Source of the DNA: CAIVVT01 sp963757265
GTDB lineage: Bacteria; Acidobacteriota; Terriglobia; Bryobacterales; Bryobacteraceae
Length of the DNA stretch: 64,000 nucleotides
NCBI GenBank assembly: GCA_963757265.1
Contig: CAVWRA010000004.1
Location: forward strand, 310,001-374,000
Reading direction: 5' to 3'
The translations under genes were made by a program, and so were the position numbers. This document shows, in pieces, positions 51,455-60,690 of the stretch. The notes beneath the pieces are model-generated. The model was given only the letters and a program-made list of their open reading frames with translations, did no database searches and was not told where the DNA came from. The number at the start of each line of letters is the position of its first letter. Within the stretch, counting starts at the first letter, position 1.

Positions 51455-54400
51455 ATGCGCCACGCCTTCCTGCTGACCCTTCTGGCCGCTTCCCTTTCCG
51501 CCGCCCCGCCGCAGGGCCCTTCCACCGCGTCCGCGGCCGTGCCTCCGGAGAACACCGTCCATTGGCTGAGGGAAAACTTCGCCGCGCCGCCGGCCGCCTA
51601 CTCCACCATGCCCTTCCTGGTGTGGAACGGCGAGGTGGCCGAGCCGGAGATCGATCGCCACCTCCAGGCGTTCCATGATCAGGGCGTGCGCGGCTTCTTC
51701 ATTCATCCGCGCCCCGGGCTGATCACCGAATACCTCTCCCCGCGCTGGTTCGACCTCATCGCCTACACCGTCAGGCGCGCCCGCGAGCTGGGCATGCAAG
51801 CCTGGCTGTACGATGAGGATTCGTATCCCAGCGGCTTCGCCGGCGGCCATGTCGACGAACAGATGCCATCGTCCTGGAACGAAGGCCAGGGCCTCCGCCC
51901 GGTGCGCCAGAACCGTTTGCAGCCCGATGCCACGAAGCACTACGCGGCCATCCTGCGGCGCTCCGGCGGCGCCTGGGCCGACATCACCGCGCAGGCCGCC
52001 GACTGGACCGGCAAGGAAGGCGATTTCACGCTCTACGAGATCGTCTTTGCCGAGCGCTCGCCCTTTCACGCCGGCTGGTCCTACGTCGATCTCATCCATC
52101 CCGGGGTGACCGAAAAATTCCTCGAGGTGACGATGAGCGGCTACGAGCACGCCATCGGCCCCAGCTTCGGCCGCACGGTCCCCGGCGTCTTCTCCGACGA
52201 GCCCAATATCGCGCCGCCCGGGCGGGATGCCCTGCGCTGGACTCCCGACCTCTTCGCCCAGTTCAAACAGCGCCGCGGCTACGACCTGGCGCCGCTGCTG
52301 CCGTCGCTGTGGGAGGAGACCGGCGATTGGAAAAAGGTCCGCCACGACTATTTCGCATTACTGCTCGACCTGTTCAACGAACGCTGGAGCCAGCCCTATT
52401 CCGATTACGCGGAGAAACACCACCTGGCCTGGACCGGCCACTACTGGGAGCACGAGTGGCCCAACCCGTGGCCGGGCCCCGACAACATGGCCATGTACGC
52501 CTGGCACCAGCAGCCCGGCATCGACCTGCTCTTCAACCAGTACTCCGAGCAGGTCCACTCCCAATTTGGCAACGCCCGCGCGGCGCGCGAGGTGGCCTCC
52601 GTGGGCTCGCAGATGGGCCGCCGGCGCGTGTTCTGCGAAACTTACGGCGGGGGCGGCTGGGAGCTGCGATTTGAAGACATGAAGCGCCTGGGCGACTGGG
52701 AGTACGCCCACGGCATCAACTTCATGAATCAGCACCTCAGTTTCTCGACGCTGGTTGGCAGCCGCAAGTACGACTGGCCGCAATCGTTCGGCGAGCACGA
52801 TCCCTGGTGGGGCCAATACCACGTCCTGGCGAACTACTTCGCGCGTCTCTCGCTGGCGCTCGCGGCCGGCGAGACGCGCAATGACACGCTGATCCTCGAG
52901 CCGACCACTTCAGCGTGGATGTACGCCGCGCGGCCCGCTTCCAATCCGCGCCTGGATGAGATCGGCAACACTTTCCAGCAATTCATCAACGCGCTGGAAT
53001 CGCGCCAGATCGAGTACGACCTCGGCTCCGAGCAGATCCTGCGGCACTTCGGATCGGCGGATGGGGCGCGGCTGCGCATTCGCGAACGCGCTTACTCGCG
53101 CCTGGTATTGCCGCCCGGTCTGGAAACCCTCGACGCCTCCACCGTGGTCCTGCTCGAGAAGTTCCTCTCCGCCGGCGGCACGGTTCTCTCTTATGTCGAT
53201 GTGCCGCGCCTGGTCGATGGCGCAGCTTCGGATCGCGTGACGGCGTTGGCCGTGAAATACGCCGCGCGTTGGAAGCGCCTGGGTGCTCCCGACGAGTTGA
53301 CAACCGCGGGCGTGGCCTTTCTGCCGCTGGACCATGCCGCCGGCGGCAATCTGTTTCACTTGCGCCGCAAACTGGACTCGGGCGAGCTTCTGTTCCTGGT
53401 GAATACGAGTCTCGACGCGCCCGCGAGCGCTGTCCTTAGCGCCAACGGCGCTTCGGTCCAGAAGCTGGATGCGTTCACAGGAAAGCTCCAGCCTTACCCC
53501 TGGAAGCGTGTCGCCGCGGGGACCACGACTCAACCCCGGCCGGCGCGAGCCCGCATTCAGGCCGCGTTCGACATTCCACCCGCCGGCAGCCTGCTGCTGC
53601 TGGTCTCTTCAACGCCCGCCGCGCCGCCCAAGCCCGAGCCCGCACCGCTTGCGGAGAACCTTGTCGCCCCGGCCGGCCCGCTCGCCGTGCGGCGCCTCTC
53701 GCCCAACATCCTGCGGCTCGATTACCTCGATCTCACTCTCGCCGGCAAGGAAGAAAAGGGCATCTACTTCTACACCGCGGCCGACGAGGTTTTCAAGCAC
53801 TACGGCTTCGATGGCAACCCCTGGCTAGGCTCCGTTCAGTTCAAGACGGAGCTGCTCGATAAGGATCACTTCCCGCCCGAATCGGGCTTCTCGGCCGCGT
53901 TCCATTTCCGCATCGCGCCGGGCGTGTCCATGAACGGCCTGCAAGCCGTGGTCGAGCGCCCCTGGCTGTGGAAAGTGCTGGTCAACGGATTGGAAGTGAA
54001 TGCGCCCGAAGGCGCGGCCTGGATCGATCCCGACTTCGGTCTCTATCCCATCGCGGCCGCGGCCCGCGCCGGCGATAACGTGCTCACGCTCGTCGCGCAG
54101 CCTTTCAGCGTGCACCACGAGCTCGAGCCGGTCTACATCCTCGGCGACTTCGGGGTCCAGGCCGAGCCCGCCGGCTTCAGCATCGTGCCTGCCACAACCC
54201 TCGCGCTGGGCGATTGGAAAGCGCAGCAGATGCCGTTCTACAGCGATAAGGTGGCTTACACGCGCCACTACACGCTCGCCGCCGCGCAGCCCGCCGTCGT
54301 GCGCCTGGATAAATGGTGGGGCTCGACCGCCGAGATCCGCGTCAATGGAAAGAGCGCCGGCGTCATGGTCAACCCTCCCTGGGAGGCCGACATCACCCCA

Positions 54401-54613
54401 TTCCTCCACGACGGCGACAATACCGTGGATGTCGTCGTTTACGGCAGTTTGAAAAACGTCTTCGGGCCGCATCTCGGCAAGATCACCCGCGGCTTCGTCA
54501 GCCCCTGGAGCCACCGCTATCCGCCCACGCCGCGCCAGCAGCCGCCCGGCTCGGCCTACGATCTCGACGGCTACGGGCTGCAAACGGATTTTGCGGTCGT
54601 GACCCACAAATAA
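51455..54613 (+). CDS. large secreted GH106-like glycoside hydrolase, 1052 aa
   Basis: A signal peptide (RHAFLLTLLAASLSAAP) precedes a roughly 600-residue catalytic region. It opens MPFLVWNGEVAEPEIDRHLQAFHDQGVRGFFIHPRPGLITEYLSPRWFDLI, with VRRARELGMQAWLYDEDSYPSGFAGG after it. This is the layout I associate with GH106 alpha-L-rhamnosidases and related TIM-barrel enzymes. The C-terminal 200 residues form a GH2-type sugar-binding sandwich (HYTLAAAQPAVVRLDKWWGSTAEIRVNGKSAGVMVNPPWEADITPFLHDGDN). Acidic residues in WLYDEDSYPSG and GVFSDEPNI are candidate catalysts. A rhamnose- or pectin-derived substrate is inferred. Confidence 0.65.
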   Translation: MRHAFLLTLLAASLSAAPPQGPSTASAAVPPENTVHWLRENFAAPPAAYSTMPFLVWNGEVAEPEIDRHLQAFHDQGVRGFFIHPRPGLITEYLSPRWFDLIAYTVRRARELGMQAWLYDEDSYPSGFAGGHVDEQMPSSWNEGQGLRPVRQNRLQPDATKHYAAILRRSGGAWADITAQAADWTGKEGDFTLYEIVFAERSPFHAGWSYVDLIHPGVTEKFLEVTMSGYEHAIGPSFGRTVPGVFSDEPNIAPPGRDALRWTPDLFAQFKQRRGYDLAPLLPSLWEETGDWKKVRHDYFALLLDLFNERWSQPYSDYAEKHHLAWTGHYWEHEWPNPWPGPDNMAMYAWHQQPGIDLLFNQYSEQVHSQFGNARAAREVASVGSQMGRRRVFCETYGGGGWELRFEDMKRLGDWEYAHGINFMNQHLSFSTLVGSRKYDWPQSFGEHDPWWGQYHVLANYFARLSLALAAGETRNDTLILEPTTSAWMYAARPASNPRLDEIGNTFQQFINALESRQIEYDLGSEQILRHFGSADGARLRIRERAYSRLVLPPGLETLDASTVVLLEKFLSAGGTVLSYVDVPRLVDGAASDRVTALAVKYAARWKRLGAPDELTTAGVAFLPLDHAAGGNLFHLRRKLDSGELLFLVNTSLDAPASAVLSANGASVQKLDAFTGKLQPYPWKRVAAGTTTQPRPARARIQAAFDIPPAGSLLLLVSSTPAAPPKPEPAPLAENLVAPAGPLAVRRLSPNILRLDYLDLTLAGKEEKGIYFYTAADEVFKHYGFDGNPWLGSVQFKTELLDKDHFPPESGFSAAFHFRIAPGVSMNGLQAVVERPWLWKVLVNGLEVNAPEGAAWIDPDFGLYPIAAAARAGDNVLTLVAQPFSVHHELEPVYILGDFGVQAEPAGFSIVPATTLALGDWKAQQMPFYSDKVAYTRHYTLAAAQPAVVRLDKWWGSTAEIRVNGKSAGVMVNPPWEADITPFLHDGDNTVDVVVYGSLKNVFGPHLGKITRGFVSPWSHRYPPTPRQQPPGSAYDLDGYGLQTDFAVVTHK

Positions 54614-54647
54614 CGTCCCTGCAGGGTCAAGAGTCCATCGGGGACGT
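54613..54647 (+). terminator. weak terminator-like hairpin after the GH106-like gene
   Basis: ACGTCCC (54613-54619) can pair with GGGACGT (54641-54647) around a 21-base loop, just at the stop codon. There is no T-run. Confidence 0.3.
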
Positions 54648-54797
54648 CAACGCCCAGGCCCGACCTGAGGCTATGAGAGGGGGCGTCCTGGAGTCGTGCC
54701 GGCCCGCAGGACTCCGCGCGCCGGAATGGGACAATTGAAGAGTGACGGTTGCGCTCGCCAAGGCGGGCCCGGCGCAGACCCGACGCCCGCCGTCCGC

Positions 54798-56108
54798 ATG
54801 ACCTCCTCGATGGCCCCGACTTCCAAACTCAGCCTTGCTCTACGCGCCCTGCGGCACCGCAACTACCAGCTCTTCTTCGGCGGCCAGTTCATTTCCGTGA
54901 TCGGCACGTGGATGCAGAACGTGGCCCAGGCGTGGCTGGTCTACCGGCTCTCGCATTCGTCGTTCCTGCTGGGGCTCACTGGCTTTGCCGGGCAGATTCC
55001 CGTGTTTCTGCTCGCTCCATTGGGCGGGCATGCCGCCGACCGCTGGAGCCGCCACCGGATCATTGTCGGCACGCAAACCGCGAGCATGCTGCTGGCCTTC
55101 AGCTTGTCGGCGATCATGTTTTCGAGGGTCGTCCAGGTGTGGCACGTCATCGTTCTGGCGGGGCTGCTGGGCGTCGTGAATGCGTTCGACATCCCTGCGC
55201 GGCAGGCCTTCGTCGTGCAGATGGTGGGCCGCGAAGATCTGCCCAATGCGATCGCGCTGAATTCGTCGTTGTTCAACAGCGCGCGGATCATCGGGCCGGC
55301 CATCGCCGGAGTGCTGGTCGCGGCCATCGGCGAAGCGTGGTGTTTCTTCGCCAACGGCGTCAGCTACATCGCGGTGATCGCCGGACTCCTGCTGATGCGC
55401 CTGGAGCCGCGCACCCCGGCGCCTCACACCGGCTCCGCCCTGGCCCATATCATCGAGGGATTCCGCTGGGTCGGACACAACCGGCCGATTCGCGCGATCC
55501 TGACACAGCTGGGCGTCGTGAGTTTCGTGGGGATGCCTTACGCCGTGCTGATGCCGATCTTCGCCGATCGCATCCTGCATCGCGGCGCCGCCGGCCTGGG
55601 CCTGCTCATGGGCGCCACCGGCATTGGCGCCTTGGTGGGCGCCTTCCGGCTGGCAGCGCGGCAGGGCACCCGCGGCCTGGGGCGCGGGGTGGCTTATTCG
55701 GCTTTCGGCTTCGGCGCCTTATTGATTCTCTTCTCGCTCTCGCGCTCCTTCTGGCTCTCCGCCGTGCTTCTCGTGCCGGTCGGATTCACTTTCATCACGC
55801 AGATGGCCTCGTCGAATACGCTGGTCCAGGCCATGGTGCCGGACGAGCTGCGGGGCCGCGTCATGGCGGTCTACTCGATGATGTTCATGGGCATGGCGCC
55901 GCTCGGCGCGCTCGCGGCCGGCATCGCCGCAACGCATTTTGGCGCCCCGCTCACGGTGGCAATCGGCGGAGGGTTGTCGTGCCTCAGCGCGGCGGTGTTT
56001 TACTCCCGCATCGCGTCATGGCGCGGCGAGGCGCGCGAATTGCTGCAGGCCCAGGATGTGGCCGCCGGCGACTCCACCGCTGCCGAGGCCGGCGGCCCGA
56101 TCGCCTGA
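54798..56108 (+). CDS. MFS transporter, EntS-like (MFS_3), 436 aa
   Basis: The in-frame ATG at 54798 (MTSSMAPTSKLSLALRALRHRNYQLFFGGQFIS) is chosen because the 34 codons upstream are Arg/Gly-rich and unlike a transporter start. Eleven to twelve helices follow. Family signatures include FFGGQFISVIGTWMQNVAQAWLVYRL, LAPLGGHAADRWSRHRIIVGTQ (the MFS loop 2-3 motif) and ELRGRVMAVYSMMFMGMAPLGALAAGIAA. The MFS_3/enterobactin-exporter-like group exports small molecules, but the substrate is unknown. It lies between glycan genes and may be unrelated to them. Confidence 0.85.
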   Translation: MTSSMAPTSKLSLALRALRHRNYQLFFGGQFISVIGTWMQNVAQAWLVYRLSHSSFLLGLTGFAGQIPVFLLAPLGGHAADRWSRHRIIVGTQTASMLLAFSLSAIMFSRVVQVWHVIVLAGLLGVVNAFDIPARQAFVVQMVGREDLPNAIALNSSLFNSARIIGPAIAGVLVAAIGEAWCFFANGVSYIAVIAGLLLMRLEPRTPAPHTGSALAHIIEGFRWVGHNRPIRAILTQLGVVSFVGMPYAVLMPIFADRILHRGAAGLGLLMGATGIGALVGAFRLAARQGTRGLGRGVAYSAFGFGALLILFSLSRSFWLSAVLLVPVGFTFITQMASSNTLVQAMVPDELRGRVMAVYSMMFMGMAPLGALAAGIAATHFGAPLTVAIGGGLSCLSAAVFYSRIASWRGEARELLQAQDVAAGDSTAAEAGGPIA

Positions 56109-56274
56109 GTGCAAGCTCCGAGCACGCCGCCGGCCGCGTGCGCACGCTGCGGACAGCCGGGTTGCTGGCGCATCGGGCAGTGAGGGACGCTAAACGGGCA
56201 GGATGCCCGCCGGGCTCGGAGAATGTCCCCGGCATAGAACACGCGCCGCCGTTCCGTCCCCCTCGGCCAGGGGA

Positions 56275-56280
56275 TAGAAT
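56275..56280 (+). promoter_or_regulatory. -10-like box at the CE1 esterase start
   Basis: TAGAAT ends nine bases before the ATG at 56290, the same close spacing as at 3086 and 51455. Confidence 0.4.
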
Positions 56281-56289
56281 CGAAGCGTC

Positions 56290-57399
56290 ATGCTAAAACC
56301 CGTCTTGATTCTAATTGGAGCCGCAACCATGTCTCTACTGGCGCAGCCCGCGCCGCCGATCGTTTCTCCCGAGGTCCATCCCGACCGCAGCGTGACCTTC
56401 CGCCTGCAGGCGCCCAACGCCAAGCAGGTTTTGCTGAGCCGCGAAGGCGCCGAGAAGCTCGCCATGACCAAGGACGAGAAGGGCGTGTGGAGCGTCACCA
56501 CGCCACCGCTCGAGCCTGACCGCTACAGCTACACGTTCGTCGTGGACGGCGTGTCGCTGATGGATCCGCATAATCCGCTCATCACGCCCAACCTGCTGGG
56601 CTCGAGCAGCGCCGTGCGCATCCCCGGCGACCCGCCGCAGATGTGGGAAGTTGCCGACGTGCCGCGCGGCGTTGTGCACCACCACTTCTATAAATCCGGC
56701 ATCGTTGGCGACGAGCGCGACTATTACGTCTACACGCCGCCCGACTACAGCGCCAAGGCGAAGCCTTACCCGGTGTTGTACCTGCTGCACGGGTTCAGCG
56801 ATGGGGCCAACGGCTGGACCGCAGTAGGCGAGGCCAACGTCATCCTCGACAACCTGATCGCCGCGAAGAAGATCAAGCCGATGGTGGTCGTCATGCCGCT
56901 GGGCTACGGCGCGCCCGAGATCCTGGCGCGTGGTTGGGATCATGACAGGAGCCTCCGGGAGCGCAACAAGGAAAGGTTCCGGGAGTCCCTGCTGAATGAA
57001 CTCATGCCGCGGATCGAGCAGGAATACCGCGTCTCGAAGGACCGCAAGATGCGCGCCATCACCGGACTTTCCATGGGCGGCGCGGAGTCGGTGCTGACCG
57101 GCTTAAACGCGCTCGACCGCTTCGCCTACGTCGGCTCCTTCAGCGCCGGCGGCGTCGGCGACGACTACAGCGCCGCTTTCCCCAAGCTCGACGAGAAGGC
57201 CAACGCCCAATTGAAGCTGCTGTGGATCGCCTGCGGCGTCGACGACGGGCTCATCAAGGACAACCGCAAATTCCGCGACTGGCTGCAATCCAAGGGCGTG
57301 AAGCTGACCTTCGTCGAGACGCCCGGCGCGCACGCCTGGATGGTGTGGCGGCGCAACCTGGCGACGTTCACGCCGCTGCTGTTCCAGAGCGCGAAATAG
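56290..57399 (+). CDS. secreted CE1-type esterase with N-terminal CBM48/E-set domain, 369 aa
   Basis: A signal peptide (LKPVLILIGAATMSLLAQ) is followed by an E-set domain (VSPEVHPDRSVTFRLQAPNAKQVLLSREG, about 25-110). An alpha/beta hydrolase of the enterochelin-esterase/acetyl-xylan-esterase group comes next. YPVLYLLHGFSDGANGW gives the oxyanion strand. AITGLSMGGAESVL has the nucleophile Ser. The Asp in CGVDDGLI and the His in TPGAHAWMVWRRNL complete the triad. It probably removes acetyl or feruloyl groups from hemicellulose. Full length, single gene. Confidence 0.88.
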   Translation: MLKPVLILIGAATMSLLAQPAPPIVSPEVHPDRSVTFRLQAPNAKQVLLSREGAEKLAMTKDEKGVWSVTTPPLEPDRYSYTFVVDGVSLMDPHNPLITPNLLGSSSAVRIPGDPPQMWEVADVPRGVVHHHFYKSGIVGDERDYYVYTPPDYSAKAKPYPVLYLLHGFSDGANGWTAVGEANVILDNLIAAKKIKPMVVVMPLGYGAPEILARGWDHDRSLRERNKERFRESLLNELMPRIEQEYRVSKDRKMRAITGLSMGGAESVLTGLNALDRFAYVGSFSAGGVGDDYSAAFPKLDEKANAQLKLLWIACGVDDGLIKDNRKFRDWLQSKGVKLTFVETPGAHAWMVWRRNLATFTPLLFQSAK

Positions 57400-57530
57400 A
57401 TTGGAAATGGACCGCAGGATCACCGTGAGAGGGCCATCTAGTTGCGTGTCGCAGAGAAATCGTTAGCGCAACGGTCTCCCTCACGGCGAACGGCTCAGAA
57501 GCACGCGGTCGCGGCGTCGCAGGGTCCAAG

Positions 57531-57575
57531 CGGCGACACGAGTGTCGATGCGGCAGGCACGAATGCCTGCGCCAC
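57531..57575. repeat. double-hairpin dispersed repeat, copy 2
   Basis: CGACAC-GA-GTGTCG (57534-57547) and GCAGGCA-CGAA-TGCCTGC (57553-57570) form two adjacent hairpins, matching the element at 42921-42966. Confidence 0.7.
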
Positions 57576-57621
57576 CCGCTTCCGCGACTCTCGTCGCTAT
57601 GGCGGGCAAGCAAGGGGCGCC

Positions 57622-57644
57622 CACTCCCTTGCGGTCGCGGCTCA
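57622..57644. repeat. REP-like unit
   Basis: ACTCCCTTGCGGTCGCGGCT followed by CAG is another copy of the dispersed CTCCCTNACGGTCGCGGCTC repeat, in the gap between the CE1 gene and the TonB receptor. Confidence 0.65.
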
Positions 57645-57670
57645 GTATAAAGTCGTCTCGCGGCAGGGCA

Positions 57671-60645
57671 CTAGAAGCTGAAGCGCAGCTGCAGGTCGAT
57701 CCTGCGGTTGTACACCGAGGCGCTGCCGCCGAAGCCGCCGGCCAGGGCCAACGACTGGCCGAAATAGGGCGAGCTCAGGTTGCCGTCGGGTGAGGCCAGG
57801 TTCACGTAATTCAGGATATTGCGCGCCGACGCCATCAGCGTCAGGTTGTAGCGCTTGCCGGTGCTGGTTCCCCCCCGAACATGCCGCCGGGGCCACCCGG
57901 GCCGCCGCCGCGATACCCGCCTCCGCCCGGCCCGCCGCGCGGAGGGCCTCCGCCCGGCCCGCCCCCCGCGCCGGAGGCGCCAGTTTCCGTCGACTTGCCG
58001 AAGCCCCAGGTGCGGGCCACGCGCAAATTGAGATTGAATTGCGCCGGTCCGCGGCCGTAGTTGCGCGGAATGATCGTGTCGCCGGGCTGCGGGTTGATGT
58101 TGAGCAGACCGTAGACCGTGGCGACCACGCCGGGGGCATTGGCGTTAGTGGCCAAACCCGGGCGTTCGTTGTAAATCAAGTCGCCGTCATAATCGTTGCC
58201 GGTAGTGATGTTATACGGCGCGCCGGAGGAGAAGGTGATGAACGGGAAGAAGGTCAGCTTGAGGGGCGCGATCAGCGAGCCGCCGACGAAGAAACGGTTG
58301 CGAATATCGTAATGCGTGGGGGCCCATTCGGCGGCCAGGTCGTACTGGTTCATCGGCGACCCGACATCCTGGTCGCCATGCGCGGAGCCGAGCTGGTAGA
58401 AGCCGAACAACTGAACCCGCTTGTTCATGCGGGAGTTGATGTTCACGATCAACTGGTTCTGGGTGAACAACCCGTCGGACTCGTAAAGCATGAGCGGGTT
58501 GGGGTCGCCGTAAGGGTAGGTCCCGTCGGGCAGCGGCGCATTGATGTCGCGCGAAACGATGTAATGCATGCCGCGCGAGAAGGCCCAGGTGGCAGTGGCG
58601 GTGGTGTTCTTGGGCAGCTGCCGTTCCACGCTCAAGCCGCTCTGAAAGATGCGTGGGGCGACCAGGCCTTTGTAAATCTCCGTCGTAGAGGTGGGCTGGA
58701 GGTCGCCGGCGAGCGTGGCCAGCGACGGGACGGTGGGGAAGAAAAGCGGGTTAGCAACCAGGTACTGCTGCTGGGTGATGCCGTTGTAGCGCTCGGCGTT
58801 GAGGGACAGACCGCTGCCGACGCGATCGTAGAAGAAGCCCGCGCCGCCGCGGATCACGGTCTTGGCGACCCGGTTCTTGCGTTGATCGACGGCCCAGGCG
58901 AAGCCCACGCGCGGACCGAGATCACCCCGGTCGCCGATGTTGGTTTGGGTTTCATAACGCAGGCCCAGGCTCAACGTGAAATTTGAGAGCAGGCGCCAGT
59001 CGTCGGTCGCGAAGAGGCCCACATCGAACTGATCGATATTGGCCAGCGGGTTACCGCCGGCGACGGAGAACAAGCTGGGCCCGCCGCCCAGGGCCTGGAT
59101 CTCGGCCGGGGTGTAGCCCAACTGCTGGAAGACCAGCGTGCGGCGATAGCGTTCCAGCGACGTCTCGGGCGCCATCACGTAGCTGCCGTCGGAGCCCAGG
59201 ATCGGTTGGTTGTTGGCGTCGAGCTCCGGCGCCTCGCCGCCGACAAACGAGAACGTGCCGTTGAAGTTGGACGGCGAGTAGTCGCTCAGCCTGCTTTCAC
59301 GCGCCCGGCCACCCCACTTGATCGTGTGTTTGCCCAGGGTATAGGTGGTCATGTTATTGAGCTCGTAATAGTTCGTCGTGTCCCAGGCGCGGCCGGTGGT
59401 CGAGCCGCCGCTGGCGAACGAGTCAGAGACGCGGAGCAGGGGCGCGCTGGTCAGGGCGTTGTTGGTGACGTTGGTGTGCGAATACATGAAGCGCGTCTCG
59501 TTCACCGCCTTCGTGCTCAGGACCGAGGTCTCGATGACCTGGAGGGAGTTGTAGGTCTGCTCGTTGTTGACTCCCAGGGTCGCCAGATTGAATCCGCCGA
59601 CGCCCTCGTTGTTGTACTTGCTGTCGGTCCATTGATAGCGGATGGAGAGCGTGTTCTTGTCGCTCAGGGCGATGTCGACCTTGGGAATGAATGACATGCG
59701 CGAATTGGGCGTGGCCACGGCCTGCGAAAATGGCGTGGGCTGCAGACTGCTGTTGAGCTGCTGACCGATCAGAATCCCGAATTCGTCGATGTCGCGGCGC
59801 TCGAAGTCGAGAGTAAAGGACATCTTCTTGGTCAGTGGTCCGGCCACGTTGCCGTTGAACTGGCGCGATTGGAAAGGCGGCTTGTTCGTGAGGAACGGAT
59901 TGCGCGCATTGAAGGCGTTGTCGTTGAAGGTCGTGAAGAACTGTCCGCGGAGCTGGTCCATGCCGGGCTTGGTGAAGATCTCGATGCGGCCGTAGCCCAG
60001 ACGGTCGTATTCGGCCGAGAAGGGGTTCGAGTTGATCCGGATCTCGCGAATGGCGGCCTTGGGAGGAAGGGTTCCGCCGGAGAAACCATCCACATAAATC
60101 TGACCGCCGTTGGGGCCGGCCGAAGGCCCCGCCAGGGCCGTCAGGTCGTCCTGCAGCTCATCCGGATCATCGGACAGGTCTTCGAGATCGGTGCCCTTCA
60201 GTACCAGCGCGCTGGCATTGCGATCGGGATCGACCTCGACGTGCGTGTTGTCATCGCTGACGGTGACCTCCTGGCTCTCCGCGGCGACGCTCAACTGAAT
60301 ATCGATGCTGCCATCGCCGCTGACCGGGAAGGCCTGCATCTGATAGACGGCGAAGCCCGGCTTCTTGGCCGTGATGGTGTAGGCGCCGGGCGTCAGGCCG
60401 ACGAAGGAGAAGTGCCCCAGGCTATCGGCGGTGGCGGCCTTGGCCGGGCCGGCGGCCGGTTGCAGCGTGACCACCGCGCCGGGCACGACGGCGCCGGAGG
60501 GGTCCAGCACGGAACCCTTCAGCGAGGCGCGCGTGGACTGCGCCGGGGCGGCCAGCGCGAACGCCACCAGCAGCACCAGCGCGAGGCTCAGGCCGCGGCA
60601 GGGGGGAGAGAAAACAGACAAGAATCGCATTGGTCCAAATCCCAT
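57671..60645 (-). CDS. Oar-like TonB-dependent receptor, frameshifted near its C-terminus, about 990 aa if corrected
   Basis: After a signal peptide (GLSLALVLLVAFALAAPAQS) a carboxypeptidase-regulatory domain (ASLKGSVLDPSGAVVPGAVVTL, about 40-125) leads to the plug (DELQDDLTALAGPSAGPNGGQIYVDGFSGG). A beta-barrel of about 700 residues follows. The uninterrupted frame ends at 57841 after a Gly/Pro-rich stretch. A run of seven G (57870-57876) shifts the phase. One added G restores TSTGKRYNLTLMASARNILN and continues about 60 residues to IDLQLRFSF at 57671, with the terminal aromatic Phe that outer-membrane proteins need. The intact barrel is thus split. Starts at 60630 (MRFLSVF) or 60657 are also possible. 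It probably takes up oligosaccharides or other large ligands. Confidence 0.82.
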
Positions 60646-60690
60646 CTTATGAATCAAATCTCAACCGTGAATCCCGCCGCGCGCGCCGCC

